From Paractinoplanes rishiriensis (lineage in GTDB: Bacteria > Actinomycetota > Actinomycetes > Mycobacteriales > Micromonosporaceae), in assembly GCF_016862375.1 (NCBI RefSeq), contig NZ_BOMV01000001.1, positions 124,001 through 188,000 of the forward strand: DNA of 64,000 nucleotides, read 5' to 3'. Under the pieces are notes generated by a model. It searched no databases and had not been told where the DNA came from. It was given only the letters and a program-made list of their open reading frames with translations. Each line of letters begins with the position of its first letter. Positions within the stretch are counted from its first letter, which is position 1. The translations under genes and the position numbers were made by a program. Of the stretch, positions 35,072 to 44,736 are shown piece after piece.

Positions 35072-35758
35072 CTAGAGACCGCGGCCGGGATTCGCGGCGA
35101 CCAGACCCCGGAGGTACGGGTTCTGCGCGCGCTCGCGGCCGATGGTGGTGGCCGGACCGTGGCCGGGCAGCACGACCGTTTCGTCGGCCAGCGGCAGGAT
35201 CTTGTCCCGCAGGCTGGTCATCATCGTGCCCGTGTCGCCGCCCGGCAGGTCGGTGCGCCCGATCGATCCCGCGAAGAGCACGTCACCGGAGAAGCACACC
35301 GGCGCGTCGTCTCCGGGCAGGCGGAACAGCACCGACCCGCCGGTATGGCCGGGCGCGTGGTCGACCAGGATCTCGAGACCGGCCAGGGCCAGCGTCGCGC
35401 CGTCGGTCAGCTCGGCCACGTCCTCGGGTTCGGCGTACGGCAGACGGCCGCCGAACAGCTGGGTGAGGTCGGCGCTCAGGCCCTTGGCGGGATCGGCGAG
35501 CATCTCTCGATCACCGGGGTGCACGTACGCCGTGATGCCGCGCGCGCCGCACACCGGGGTCACCGAGAACGTGTGGTCGAGGTGGCCGTGGGTCAGCAGC
35601 ACGGCGGCCGGTTGGAGCCGGTGCTCGGCCAGCACCTCGTCGAGGCGGTCGAGCACGCCGATGCCGGGATCGACGATCAGGCACTGCTCACCCGGGCCGG
35701 CGGCCACCACGTAGCAATTGGTGCCGAAGGCCTGCGCCTCCACGCCGGTGACGAGCAC
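35072..35758 (-). CDS. Metallo-beta-lactamase-fold hydrolase (glyoxalase II-like)
   Basis: From the GTG at 35758 the protein is 228 aa. Zinc ligands are in LLTHGHLDHTFSV (HxHxDH), DHAPGHTGGSVLF and VVLPGHGPATTIGRE, with CFSGDVLFAGSIGRTDLPG between them. It belongs to the YcbL/glyoxalase II-like group hydrolysing thioesters. The ORF is open to 35821, but GAGAGGG sits about 5 bases before the chosen GTG. It is the first gene of a unit with hisS. It is divergent from the cyclophilin-like genes. Confidence 0.87.
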   Translation of the reverse strand: MLVTGVEAQAFGTNCYVVAAGPGEQCLIVDPGIGVLDRLDEVLAEHRLQPAAVLLTHGHLDHTFSVTPVCGARGITAYVHPGDREMLADPAKGLSADLTQLFGGRLPYAEPEDVAELTDGATLALAGLEILVDHAPGHTGGSVLFRLPGDDAPVCFSGDVLFAGSIGRTDLPGGDTGTMMTSLRDKILPLADETVVLPGHGPATTIGRERAQNPYLRGLVAANPGRGL

Positions 35759-35888
35759 ATCGAGCCCTCTCTGCAGACAGGTGCGAATCGTAACGAGCCT
35801 AGCCGGGCGGGGGCACACCACTTTCTCAGGAGGTACCCGTACACTCTTGCGGGCGTGTCACAAGGTGTATGAGGAAGGACAGCGTTCG

Positions 35889-36752
35889 GTGGCTTCCAGT
35901 AGGGACCGGCAGCGCAAGCTGGCGCGGGCGAAGCTCGATCGGCAGATGGCGCGGCGTGCCACCAAGGAGCGCCGTCGCCGGCGTCTGCTGGCCGGCGTCG
36001 GTTCCGGCGTCGCCGTGCTGGTCATCGTGGCGGGCGTGGCCTGGATCGGTGGAGCGTTCGACTCCGATGAATCGACCGATGCGGCCGCACAGGACGTATG
36101 TGCCTGGACCCCGCAGAGCACTTCCACAAACACCAATCTGAAAGACGTCGGCACCCCGCCCACCAAGGACATCCCCACCCTGGGCACCCAGCCGATGACC
36201 ATCACGACCGATCAGGGCGGGCCGATCACGGTGAGCCTCGACCGGGAGAAGGCACCGTGCGGCGTCGAAAATCTTCGATTCCTGGCGGAGAAGAAATTCT
36301 TCGACAACACCACGTGCCACGAGATCACGACGTTCGGCGCGATCCGCTGCGGTGACCCGACGGGCACCGGCATGGGCGGCCCGGCCTACACGGTCTACAG
36401 CGAGAACACTCCGGCCGCGCCGGACCCGTCGCCCAGCGCCAGCACCGCGCCCAAGGCGGCGGACACCCCGCTGTACCCGGCCGGCACGGTCGCGCTGATC
36501 GGCAACCCGCCGGGTTCCAACGGCAGCCAGTTCTACATCTTCTCCAAGGATTACTCCCCGCCCACCCCGGAGTACTCGATCGTCGGCGCGGTCTCCGGCG
36601 GCATGGAGACGGTGACGAAGATCAGCAAGATCGCCACGGTGGAGGACAGCGTCGGCAGCAAGATCAAACCCAAAACCCCGATCACCATCAAGAGCCTGAC
36701 CGTCGGCGAGACCGCCGCCTCCGCGGCGCCGTCGGCTAGCGCCCAGTCTTAA
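35889..36752 (+). CDS. Membrane-anchored cyclophilin-like protein lacking the catalytic Arg
   Basis: The 287-aa protein has a basic N-terminus (RDRQRKLARAKLDRQMARR), a transmembrane segment near residues 35-55 (LLAGVGSGVAVLVIVAGVAW), and an outer cyclophilin domain. MTITTDQGGPITVSLD, KAPCGVENLRFLAEKKFFDN and GSNGSQFYIFSKD are typical. Where active cyclophilins have His-Arg (the CypA Arg55 position), it reads CHEITTF, i.e. Glu. It may therefore be a poor isomerase or a chaperone. An insertion rich in Ser/Pro/Ala follows. The next gene is a paralogue that keeps the Arg. Confidence 0.88.
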   Translation: MASSRDRQRKLARAKLDRQMARRATKERRRRRLLAGVGSGVAVLVIVAGVAWIGGAFDSDESTDAAAQDVCAWTPQSTSTNTNLKDVGTPPTKDIPTLGTQPMTITTDQGGPITVSLDREKAPCGVENLRFLAEKKFFDNTTCHEITTFGAIRCGDPTGTGMGGPAYTVYSENTPAAPDPSPSASTAPKAADTPLYPAGTVALIGNPPGSNGSQFYIFSKDYSPPTPEYSIVGAVSGGMETVTKISKIATVEDSVGSKIKPKTPITIKSLTVGETAASAAPSASAQS

Positions 36753-36786
36753 TATCCCCAGGCCGAGAACCAGCAGGAGGAAGACC

Positions 36787-37623
36787 GTGTCGTCGATCAA
36801 GGACCGGCAGCGCGCGGCGGCGCGGGCCCGGCTCGAGAAGGAGATGGCCGAGCGCGCCGCGTCCGCCCGCAAGCGCCGCCAGCGTCAAGCGATCATCGGG
36901 TCGGCGATCGCGGTCGTGGTCATCGCCGGTGCCGCGGTGTGGATCGTGACCGCCACCCGCGAGGACAAGAGCAGCACCCCCACGGCGGGCTCCGCCGTCC
37001 CGGCCGGCCAGGTGGCCTGCACCTGGACGCCGGACCCGGGCGGGGGCGGCAAGGTGAAGGACGTCGGCACCCCACCGGCGACCGTGCCGAACACCGGCAC
37101 CGCCACCCTGGTCATGAACACCAACCTGGGCGAGATCAAGGCGACCCTGGACAAGTCCAAGGTGCCCTGCACGACGGCCAGCTTCGAATACCTGGGCAAC
37201 AAGAAGTTCTGGGACAACACCAAGTGTCACCGCCTGGTGAACGAGCAGACCTTCAAGGTGCTCCAGTGCGGCGACCCGTTCGCCACCGGCAAGGGCTGGC
37301 GGGATACCGACGGCCAGGGCGGCCCGAGCTACACGATGGCCGAGGAAAACCTGCCGACCGACACCAACAAGCCGTACCCGGCGGGCTCGATCGCGATGGC
37401 CAACACCGGTCAGCCGGGCAGCACCGGCAGCCAGTTCTTCATCGCCTCGGAGGACACCCAACTGCCCGCCAACTACACCCTGCTCGGTGTGATCACCACG
37501 GGCCTCGACATCGTCAAGGACGTGGTCAAGGCGGGTGACGACGGCGCGTTCAAGGCGTCGGCCGGTGGCGGTCACCCGAAGAAAGAGATCACCATCAAGA
37601 CACTTCAGGTCGTTGCTGGCTGA
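36787..37623 (+). CDS. Membrane-anchored cyclophilin-type peptidyl-prolyl isomerase
   Basis: The 278-aa paralogue of the preceding gene has the same layout: charged N-terminus SSIKDRQRAAARARLEKEM, transmembrane segment near residues 35-55 (AIIGSAIAVVVIAGAAVWIV), and a cyclophilin domain. The catalytic KCHRLVN keeps His-Arg, and GSTGSQFFIASED is standard. It probably helps fold secreted or envelope proteins. Its GTG start follows the upstream stop by 34 bp with AGGAGG in between, so both are one operon. A 30-bp perfect palindrome ends the unit. Confidence 0.92.
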   Translation: MSSIKDRQRAAARARLEKEMAERAASARKRRQRQAIIGSAIAVVVIAGAAVWIVTATREDKSSTPTAGSAVPAGQVACTWTPDPGGGGKVKDVGTPPATVPNTGTATLVMNTNLGEIKATLDKSKVPCTTASFEYLGNKKFWDNTKCHRLVNEQTFKVLQCGDPFATGKGWRDTDGQGGPSYTMAEENLPTDTNKPYPAGSIAMANTGQPGSTGSQFFIASEDTQLPANYTLLGVITTGLDIVKDVVKAGDDGAFKASAGGGHPKKEITIKTLQVVAG

Positions 37624-37640
37624 TCAGCAAGTGACATAGC

Positions 37641-37670
37641 GAGGGGCGGAGCCGATCGGCTCCGCCCCTC
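37641..37670. terminator. Bidirectional terminator, 30-bp perfect palindrome
   Basis: Arms 37641-37655 and 37656-37670 are perfectly complementary with no spacer. It lies 17 bp past the cyclophilin gene and 3 bp past the convergent rel stop. Confidence 0.85.
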
Positions 37671-37673
37671 CTG

Positions 37674-40160
37674 CTATGCGCCGCTGGTGACGCGGTAGGC
37701 GTCGAAGACGCCGTCCACCTTGCGCACCGCGGCGACCAGGTGGCCGAGGTGTTTGGGGTCGGCCATCTCGAACGTGAACCGGCTGACCGCGACCCGGTCG
37801 CGGGTGGTGGTGACGGTCGCCGAGAGGATGTTGACCCGTTCCTCGGAGAGCACCCGGGTGACGTCGGCGAGCAGCTTGTGCCGGTCGAGCGCCTCCACCT
37901 GGATGGCCACCAGGAACGTCGACGCGCTTGTCGGTTTCCAGCTCACCTCGACCACGCGCTCGTCCTGGTCGCGCAGGTCCTCGGCGTTGGCGCAGTCCTC
38001 GCGGTGCACGCTCACGCCGCCGGAGCGGGTGACGAAGCCGAACACCGCGTCACCGGGCACCGGGGTGCAGCAGCGGGCCAGCTTGACCCACACGTCGCTG
38101 ACGTCCTTGACCACCACGCCCGGGTCCTGCGCGGTGCTGCGGTTGCGCGGCGGGCGGGTCGCGACGGCGGTCTCGGCGATGTCCTCGACCGCGCCCTCCT
38201 CGCCGCCGAAGCCGGCCACGAGCTTTTGCACCACGGACTGCGCCGAGACGGTGCTCTCGCCGACCGCCGCGTACAGCGAGGCCACGTCGGGCAGGTGCAG
38301 GTCGCGCGCGATGGTCGTGAGGTTTTCGCTGGTCAGCATGCGCTGCAGGGGCAGGCCCTGCTTGCGCATCGCCTTGACGATCGCCTCCTTGCCGATCTCG
38401 ATCGCTTCCTCGCGCCGCTCCTTGTTGAAGAACTGCCGGATCTTGGTGCGGGCCCGCGGGCTCTTGACGAAACCGAGCCAGTCCTGGGTCGGGCCGGCGT
38501 TCGACGACTTCGACGTGAAGATCTCGATGACGTCGCCGTTGGACAGCGTCGACTCCAGCGGCACCAGCTTGCCGTTCACCCGCGCGCCGATGCACTTGTG
38601 CCCCACCTGGGTGTGCACCGCGTACGCGAAGTCGACCGGCGTCGACCCGGTGGGCAGCGGGATGACGTCGCCCTTCGGCGTGAAGACGTACACCTCCTGG
38701 CTGGAGAGGTCGAAGCGCAACGCGTCGAGGAACTCCGACGGGTCGCTCGCCTCACGCTGCCAGTCGAGCAGCTGCCGCAGCCAGGTCATCTCGTCGATGT
38801 GCGCCGGCGGGCCGACGATCGTCGCGCCCTTCTGCTCCTTGTACTTCCAGTGGGCGGCGATGCCGAACTCGGCGGTGCGGTGCATCGCGAACGTGCGGAT
38901 CTGCATCTCGACCGGCTTGCCGGTCGGGCCGATGACCGTCGTGTGCAACGACTGGTACATGTTGAATTTCGGCATCGCGATGTAGTCCTTGAACCGGCCC
39001 GGCACCGGCTGCCAGTTCGCGTGGATGACGCCCAGCGCGGCATAGCAGTCGCGGACCGTGTCGACCAGGATGCGCACGCCGACCAGGTCGTAGATGTCGT
39101 TGAAGTCGCGGCCCCGTACGATCATCTTTTGATAGATCGAGTAGAGGTGCTTGGGCCGGCCGGTGGTCTCCGCCTTGATCTTCGCGGATTTCAGGTCGAG
39201 GCTGACCCGGTTGGTCACCTGGCGCAGCAACGCCTCGCGCTGCGGCTGGTGCTCGCCGATCAGGCGGTTGATCTCCTCGAACCGCTTGGGGAACAGCGTG
39301 CCGAACGCCAGGTCCTCGAGTTCCCACTTGATCGTGTTCATACCGAGGCGGTGCGCCAGCGGGGCCAGGATCTCCAGCGTCTCCTTGGCCTTCTGCTCCT
39401 GCTTGGCGCGGGGCAGGAAGGTCAGCGTACGCATGTTGTGCAGCCGGTCGGCCAGCTTGATCACCAGGACCCGAGGGTCCTTGGCCATCGCCACGACCAT
39501 CTTGCGGATCGTCTCGGCCTTGGCCGCGTCACCCAGCTTGACCCGGTCGAGCTTGGTGACGCCGTCGACCAGCAGCGCCACCTCGGCGCCGAAGTCGTTG
39601 CGCATCTGGTCGAGCGAGTAGTCGGTGTCCTCGATCGTGTCGTGCAGCAGCGCCGCCACCAGCGTCGTGGTGTCCATGCCCAGGTTGGCCAGGATGGTCG
39701 CCACGGCGAGCGGGTGCGTGATGTACGGGTCGCCGGACTTGCGGTATTGCCCCGAGTGCCAGCGCGCGGCCACGTCGAAGGCGCGCTGCAGCTGGCGGCC
39801 GTCGGCCTTGGGGTGGCTGGCCCGGTGGGTCGCGATCAGCGGCTCGAGCACCTCGCTCACCTGGGTGCTCTGCCACGGCGCGTTGAACCGGGCGAGCCGG
39901 GCCCGGACCCGGCGCCCGGTGGGCGCGCTGGCCAGGCCGAAACCGCCGGTCGGCTCCTCGCCGGGCGGCATGGGCTGGGTGACGTCCGGATCGGGCGTCG
40001 GCACCGCAGGACGGGGGCCTGCGGGCGTACGGACCTCCTCGGCCGGAGCCTCGGAAGCAGCCTCGGGGGCGGCCTCGGGCGCCACTGCGTCCGTGCCGGT
40101 CCGTGAGTTGTCGGTCGGCTGCACCGTGCCCTCCGCCGGAGGGGCGACGTCGCTGGACAC
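37674..40160 (-). CDS. rel: Bifunctional (p)ppGpp synthetase/hydrolase
   Basis: From the GTG at 40160 the protein is 828 aa. It has the HD hydrolase domain ([20 protein letters not shown] and [11 protein letters not shown]), the synthetase domain ([34 protein letters not shown]), then TGS ([16 protein letters not shown]), a helical/CC region with [11 protein letters not shown], and a C-terminal ACT domain. RFKD is the RxKD form found in bifunctional Rel proteins. The start giving [10 protein letters not shown] was preferred over the 25-residue longer ORF because GAGGAGG precedes it. The Pro/Ala-rich N-terminal stretch is probably disordered. Confidence 0.95.
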   Translation of the reverse strand: MSSDVAPPAEGTVQPTDNSRTGTDAVAPEAAPEAASEAPAEEVRTPAGPRPAVPTPDPDVTQPMPPGEEPTGGFGLASAPTGRRVRARLARFNAPWQSTQVSEVLEPLIATHRASHPKADGRQLQRAFDVAARWHSGQYRKSGDPYITHPLAVATILANLGMDTTTLVAALLHDTIEDTDYSLDQMRNDFGAEVALLVDGVTKLDRVKLGDAAKAETIRKMVVAMAKDPRVLVIKLADRLHNMRTLTFLPRAKQEQKAKETLEILAPLAHRLGMNTIKWELEDLAFGTLFPKRFEEINRLIGEHQPQREALLRQVTNRVSLDLKSAKIKAETTGRPKHLYSIYQKMIVRGRDFNDIYDLVGVRILVDTVRDCYAALGVIHANWQPVPGRFKDYIAMPKFNMYQSLHTTVIGPTGKPVEMQIRTFAMHRTAEFGIAAHWKYKEQKGATIVGPPAHIDEMTWLRQLLDWQREASDPSEFLDALRFDLSSQEVYVFTPKGDVIPLPTGSTPVDFAYAVHTQVGHKCIGARVNGKLVPLESTLSNGDVIEIFTSKSSNAGPTQDWLGFVKSPRARTKIRQFFNKERREEAIEIGKEAIVKAMRKQGLPLQRMLTSENLTTIARDLHLPDVASLYAAVGESTVSAQSVVQKLVAGFGGEEGAVEDIAETAVATRPPRNRSTAQDPGVVVKDVSDVWVKLARCCTPVPGDAVFGFVTRSGGVSVHREDCANAEDLRDQDERVVEVSWKPTSASTFLVAIQVEALDRHKLLADVTRVLSEERVNILSATVTTTRDRVAVSRFTFEMADPKHLGHLVAAVRKVDGVFDAYRVTSGA

Positions 40161-40324
40161 CGGCCTCCTCACACCATCGCCTGGAACCACCCCGGTCGCC
40201 GTCGACCGGAACGGTCCGTTGCCAGAGTTCGTCACCTGGTTCGGAACGCCATCCTACCCGTACGGTCTTCCCTGGTGGCCCGGCCGAACCTCCGAAAGAG
40301 CGGCATCGTCCGGGCGAAGCCGGA

Positions 40325-40894
40325 TCAAACGGTCAGCAGGGCGTGCACCGTCCGGGGGCTGAGCCGCTCCCGGCCCTTGAGGAAGGCCAACTCCATCAGG
40401 ACGGTGAAACCCGCCACCGTGCCGCCGGCCCGCTCGACCAGCTCCAGCGCCGCGCCCGCCGTGCCGCCGGTGGCCAGCACGTCGTCGACGACCAGAACGC
40501 GCTGTCCGGCGATGAACGCGTCCTCGTGCACCTCGAGGGTGGCTTCGCCGTATTCCAGCTCGTACGAGGCGGACAGGGCCTTGCGCGGCAGCTTGCCGGC
40601 CTTGCGCACCGGCACCACGCCGCAACCGGCCGCGTACGCCACCGCGGCGGCCACCACGAAGCCGCGCGCCTCCACCCCGGCCACCACGTCGAAACCGTCC
40701 GACCGCCCGTCCGGTCGGTGATGCGCCAGTATGCCGTCGATCACCCGGCGGAACGCCGCACCGTCGGCGAAAAGCGGCATCAGGTCCTTGAACACGATGC
40801 CCGGCTTGGGGAAGTCGGGCACGTCCACCGTGCCGGCCGCGACCACGGCCGCCAACTCGGGCCCGCTGTCGCCGCGGGGAGTCTCATCGGTCAC
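40325..40894 (-). CDS. apt: Adenine phosphoribosyltransferase
   Basis: The 189-aa purine salvage enzyme converts adenine and PRPP to AMP. It has PDFPKPGIVFKDLMPLFAD, the KAGKLPRKALSASYELEYG dimer/substrate loop, and the PRPP-binding VLVVDDVLATGGTAGA. A GTG at 40894 follows a TAGGCT hexamer by 7 bases and could be leaderless; a GTG 18 bases upstream is an alternative. It sits between secF and rel, the standard actinobacterial order. Confidence 0.93.
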   Translation of the reverse strand: MTDETPRGDSGPELAAVVAAGTVDVPDFPKPGIVFKDLMPLFADGAAFRRVIDGILAHHRPDGRSDGFDVVAGVEARGFVVAAAVAYAAGCGVVPVRKAGKLPRKALSASYELEYGEATLEVHEDAFIAGQRVLVVDDVLATGGTAGAALELVERAGGTVAGFTVLMELAFLKGRERLSPRTVHALLTV

Positions 40895-40916
40895 GGGCGA
40901 CAGCCTATCCACACGA

Positions 40917-40948
40917 CGAACGGCCCGCCGGAACCGGCGGGCCGTTCG
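40917..40948 (-). terminator. Hairpin terminator after secF
   Basis: A perfect 15-bp inverted repeat (arms 40917-40931 and 40934-40948) lies between the secF stop at 40961 and apt. Confidence 0.8.
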
Positions 40949-40960
40949 GTGTCGCAGAGG

Positions 40961-42175
40961 TCAGCGGCGCTTATTGCCGCCGCTGGGCCGGTTGCCGGCC
41001 CCACCGGGACGACCGCCCCGGTTGGCGTTGCGCTTCGCGGTCGGCCGGGTGCCCGGCCGCGGCGCCGGCGAGCCGGCACCCGAGGAGGACGACGCCAGCG
41101 CCGGCGCCTCGTCGGACGCGGTCATGTTCGCTTCGCGCTTCTGCCGCGCGGTCGGCGCCACGTCGCCCGACTTGGCCGCGGCCCGGCGGGCCAGGACCCG
41201 GGCGGTGTGCGCCTTGATCTTGGGCTCCCGGTCCTTGAACGCGGACAGCACCGGCGCCGCGAACAGGATCGAGGACACCACGCCGAAGCCCATGCCGACG
41301 AACAGCACCAGGCCGAGGTCCTTCAGCGTGCCGGCACCGAGCAGGCCGGCACCGATGAAGAGCAGGCCGCCGACCGGCAGCAGCGCCACCAGGCCGGTGT
41401 TGATCGACCGCATCAGGGTCTGGTTGACCGCCAGGTTGGTGGCCTCGGCATAGGTGCGGCTACTGCCCGCGGTGATGCCGCGGGTGTTCTCCTGCACCTT
41501 GTCGAACACCACCACGACGTCATAGAGCGCATAACCGAGAATTGTCAGGAAGCCGATCACGGTGGACGGCGTCACCTCGAATCCGATCAGCGAGTACACG
41601 CCCGCCGTCAGAATCAGGTCGAGCATCAGCGAACAGACGGCCGCCGCCGCCATCCGCCACTCGAACCGGACCACCAGATAGGCCATCACGAGGATCAGGA
41701 AGACGATCAGACCGATCACGGCCTGTCGGGTTACCTGACCACCCCAGGCCGGCGACACCTGGTCGTCACTCACCTGCTCGGGCGGCACCCCGAGGCTCTC
41801 GACGATCTGCGCCTTGGCCTGCTCGGCCTGCTGCGCGGTGAGCGCCGAGGCGCGGACCGTGTAGCCCTTGTTGGCGCCGGTGCCGACCTCCTGGACGGGC
41901 AGCACCTCGGCTCCCGGGTCGACCGACGTGATGGCGCTGTTCACCGCCTCCTCGAACTGCGCCAGCGTCACCGTCTTGCCGTTGGTCGTGGCCGGAACGC
42001 TGAACGACGTGCCGCCGGAGAACTCGATACCCAGGTGGAAACCCTTGATCGCGATGCTGCCCGCGGAGATCACCACGATCAGCGCCGCCAGCAGGAACCA
42101 GACCTTGCGGCGGCCAACGATGTTGATGTTCGCTTCGCCCTGGTACAGGCGAGTGGCGAGACCGGCCTTGGCCAT
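40961..42175 (-). CDS. secF: Protein translocase subunit SecF
   Basis: The 404-aa membrane protein works with SecD to use proton motive force in late protein export. It has the N-terminal segment RRKVWFLLAALIVVISAGSI, then GIEFSGGTSF (a SecF signature), and five further membrane segments, with STVIGFLTILGYALYDVVVVFDKV and NQTLMRSINTGLVALLPVGG. The C-terminal cytoplasmic tail is long and basic (PGTRPTAKRNANRGGRPGG). GGAGG lies 6 bases before the ATG, and the gene starts 1 bp past secD. Confidence 0.95.
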   Translation of the reverse strand: MAKAGLATRLYQGEANINIVGRRKVWFLLAALIVVISAGSIAIKGFHLGIEFSGGTSFSVPATTNGKTVTLAQFEEAVNSAITSVDPGAEVLPVQEVGTGANKGYTVRASALTAQQAEQAKAQIVESLGVPPEQVSDDQVSPAWGGQVTRQAVIGLIVFLILVMAYLVVRFEWRMAAAAVCSLMLDLILTAGVYSLIGFEVTPSTVIGFLTILGYALYDVVVVFDKVQENTRGITAGSSRTYAEATNLAVNQTLMRSINTGLVALLPVGGLLFIGAGLLGAGTLKDLGLVLFVGMGFGVVSSILFAAPVLSAFKDREPKIKAHTARVLARRAAAKSGDVAPTARQKREANMTASDEAPALASSSSGAGSPAPRPGTRPTAKRNANRGGRPGGAGNRPSGGNKRR

Positions 42176-42176
42176 C

Positions 42177-44081
42177 TCAGGCCTCCTTGACATCGGTCTG
42201 GGCGGTGCGCAGGACGCGGCCGAGACCACTGACCCGCGGTGACAGGAACGCCTTGGTGTTGGCGAACATCGTCATGATCGGGTGCCGGAAGAGGAACACC
42301 ACGAGCAGGTCGAGCACGGTGGCCAGGCCCAGCGCGAACGCGAAGCCCTGCACCGCGCCGATCGACACTACGTAGAGTACGACCGCGGCCAGGATGGTGA
42401 TCGTGTTCGCCGAGATGATCGTCCGGCGGGCCCGCACCCAGGCGCGGGGCACCGCACTGCGCGGACTTCGACCCTCGTGGATCTCGTCCTTCAATCTTTC
42501 GAAGTAGATGACGAACGAGTCCGCGGCCACACCCAATGACACGATGAATCCGGCGATTCCCGCGAGGGTCAGCGTGAAGCCCACCGCCCGGCCGAGGAAG
42601 ACCAGGGCCAGGAAGGTCATCAGACCGGAGATCGCCAGGCTCAGGAAGATGACCGAGCCGAGCAGGCGGTAGTAGAAGAACGCGTAGACCGCCACCAGGG
42701 CCATGCCGATCGCGGCGGCCAGCAGACCGGCCTTCAGCTGCGCGATGCCCAGCGTCGCGGAGACGGTCTGCGCCGGGCCGGAGCTGAACGTCACCGGGAT
42801 GGCACCGAAGTTGAGCTGGTCGGCCAGCTCCTTGGCGGAACCCGCGTTGAACTGGCCGGTGATCTGCGAGGTGCTGGTCAGCACGCCCTGGATCTGCGGC
42901 GCCGAGATCACGGTCTTGTCCAGCACCACCGCCACGGCGCAGTGCTCGATGGTCGAGTACAGCGCGGTGGCCGCCTGGTAGCACGGGTCGTTCGAGGTGG
43001 CCTGGAACGCCTGCCGGGTCAGGTTGGCCCACTTGGTCTGGCCCTCGCTCTTGAAGTCGAGCGAGACCACCCACTGGCCGGACTGCTGGTCGAGCTGCGG
43101 GCTGGCCTTGGAGATGTCGTCACCGACCACCGGCGCCTTGTCCAGCTTGATCTTCGCGCCCATGTAGCAGGCGGTCTGCTGGGAGTTGACGTCGTCCATC
43201 GAGCCGTTCGGCCGGGCGTCCAGCTGGGTGCAGCTGATCGTCGGGACGTTGAACTGCATCTCCGGGCCGAGCACGCTCACCTCGGCGCCGGACAGCTTGC
43301 CGAACCCGGCGAACGGCAGGCCCGCCTTCGGGTCCGCGGACAGGTCCACCGGCGCGGTCAGCTTCTCGGCGGCGGCCCAGGCGGCCGGGCCGATCTTCTT
43401 CTGCACGTCCGCCTTGGTGACCTGCTCGTCGCCGGGCCCGGGCGCGGCGGCCGGGGCACTCGGTGCGGCGCTCGGCGCGGCCGACGGGCTGGTGCTCGGG
43501 CTCGGTGCCTTGGCCATCTCGCCACCGCCCTGGCCGCCGGCCGACGGCGCGGCGCTGGGCACGGCGGCCGGCGCGCTGGCAGCACCCGAGGCGGGCGCAC
43601 CCGCCGGGGCGCTGGGCGCGCCCGACGCCGGGGCACTGGGCGCCGCGGAAGCCGGGTTCAGCGCGGTCTGCGCGACATCGCCGGTCACCCCGACGAGCAG
43701 CCGGAACCGCATCTGCGCGGCCTGCGCCAGGTCCTTGAGCTGGTCGTCGGCCTCGCCGGCCAGGGACACCACGATGTTGCGGTCGCCCTGAATCACCACC
43801 TCGGCCTCGGAGACACCGAGCGCGTTGACCCGCTGCTCGATGATCCCGCGGGCCTGCTCCATGCTTTCCTTCGACGGCACCTGGCCGCCCTGCACGGACG
43901 CGATGTAGGTGGCCTGCGTGCCGCCGATCAGGTCCAGGCCCAGCTTGGGTTCGAGCCGCTGGGTGAAGCTGCCCTTGGCGTCAGCCGCGAAGAAGGCCAG
44001 TAGAAACAGGACAATGGTGACCAGGCCGAGCACGGCAAGCTGCCGCCCGGGATGCATCTGTCCCTGTGGTGGTCGTGCCAC
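42177..44081 (-). CDS. secD: Protein translocase subunit SecD
   Basis: The 634-aa protein has a first membrane helix near residues 14-34. The periplasmic P1 region follows (KLGLDLIGGTQATYI, the D1 motif), then the remaining helices including SLAISGLMTFLALVFLGRAVGFTLTLAGIAGFIVSLGVAADSF. Within the outer domain, residues about 140-225 form an Ala/Pro/Ser/Gly low-complexity insertion (ASAAPSAPASGAPSAPAGA) not present in most SecD. The start is GTG with GGGAGA upstream. It is followed directly by secF. Confidence 0.95.
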   Translation of the reverse strand: MARPPQGQMHPGRQLAVLGLVTIVLFLLAFFAADAKGSFTQRLEPKLGLDLIGGTQATYIASVQGGQVPSKESMEQARGIIEQRVNALGVSEAEVVIQGDRNIVVSLAGEADDQLKDLAQAAQMRFRLLVGVTGDVAQTALNPASAAPSAPASGAPSAPAGAPASGAASAPAAVPSAAPSAGGQGGGEMAKAPSPSTSPSAAPSAAPSAPAAAPGPGDEQVTKADVQKKIGPAAWAAAEKLTAPVDLSADPKAGLPFAGFGKLSGAEVSVLGPEMQFNVPTISCTQLDARPNGSMDDVNSQQTACYMGAKIKLDKAPVVGDDISKASPQLDQQSGQWVVSLDFKSEGQTKWANLTRQAFQATSNDPCYQAATALYSTIEHCAVAVVLDKTVISAPQIQGVLTSTSQITGQFNAGSAKELADQLNFGAIPVTFSSGPAQTVSATLGIAQLKAGLLAAAIGMALVAVYAFFYYRLLGSVIFLSLAISGLMTFLALVFLGRAVGFTLTLAGIAGFIVSLGVAADSFVIYFERLKDEIHEGRSPRSAVPRAWVRARRTIISANTITILAAVVLYVVSIGAVQGFAFALGLATVLDLLVVFLFRHPIMTMFANTKAFLSPRVSGLGRVLRTAQTDVKEA

Positions 44082-44158
44082 GGCGTTCGGTCTCCCTGTT
44101 TGTCACAGCCGCCCGCGGGCAGCGTCAGTCCGATGTGAGTGGCCGGTCAGCGGCCGGA

Positions 44159-44198
44159 CGGATCGGCCCGTCGGCTCAACACGCCGCGGGCCGATCCG
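44159..44198 (-). terminator. Hairpin between yajC and secD
   Basis: Perfect 12-bp arms (44159-44170 and 44187-44198) with a 16-base loop lie 11 bp past the yajC stop and before secD. It could reduce read-through into secDF. Confidence 0.6.
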
Positions 44199-44209
44199 GA
44201 AACTATTTG

Positions 44210-44596
44210 TCAGTCCTTTTTACGCGTGTCGGTGATCGTGTCGTCCACCGGCTCCTCGACGAGGGCCGCCTCATCGGCGGCCTCCGTCTCGGCGGCGGCG
44301 TCCTCCCGCGGAAGAATGCGGGAGATCGCCTGGCGAGCGAACTGAACGGTCACGCCCGGAGAGATCTCCAGGGTTGCGACATCGTCGACGATCGATACTA
44401 CCGTGCCGTGCAGACCGCCGATCGTGACGATCCGGTCGCCCGGGCCGAGCGCCGACTGCATCTGCAAAGCCTCACGACGCCGCTTCTGCTGCGGGCGGAT
44501 CATCAGGAAATAGACGACGCCGAAGAGCAGGAGCAGGAACAGGATCGTGGTGAACCCGTTTCCTGCCGAGCCGGCGGCAGGTTCTGCCTGAACCAC
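44210..44596 (-). CDS. yajC: Preprotein translocase subunit YajC
   Basis: The 128-aa protein has a single N-terminal membrane helix (FTTILFLLLLFGVVYFLMIRPQQK, the YajC signature with the RPQQK boundary). A small cytoplasmic beta domain follows (LGPGDRIVTIGGLHGTVVSI), then a Glu/Asp-rich tail. It assists the SecDF complex encoded next. The GTG at 44596 was chosen because GGAAGG precedes it by about 6 bases; the ORF extends a further 57 bp. Confidence 0.92.
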   Translation of the reverse strand: MVQAEPAAGSAGNGFTTILFLLLLFGVVYFLMIRPQQKRRREALQMQSALGPGDRIVTIGGLHGTVVSIVDDVATLEISPGVTVQFARQAISRILPREDAAAETEAADEAALVEEPVDDTITDTRKKD

Positions 44597-44736
44597 AAGA
44601 AAGCCTTCCGTAGGCCGCCGACGTCGCGGTACGCGTCGGGGCGATATACACAACCCGGTTGAACCGCGGCGAGTCTAATCGGTCAACCTGGGAAGTCCGA
44701 ATGCGGCACACATCACGTTCACATTACGAGGGGATT

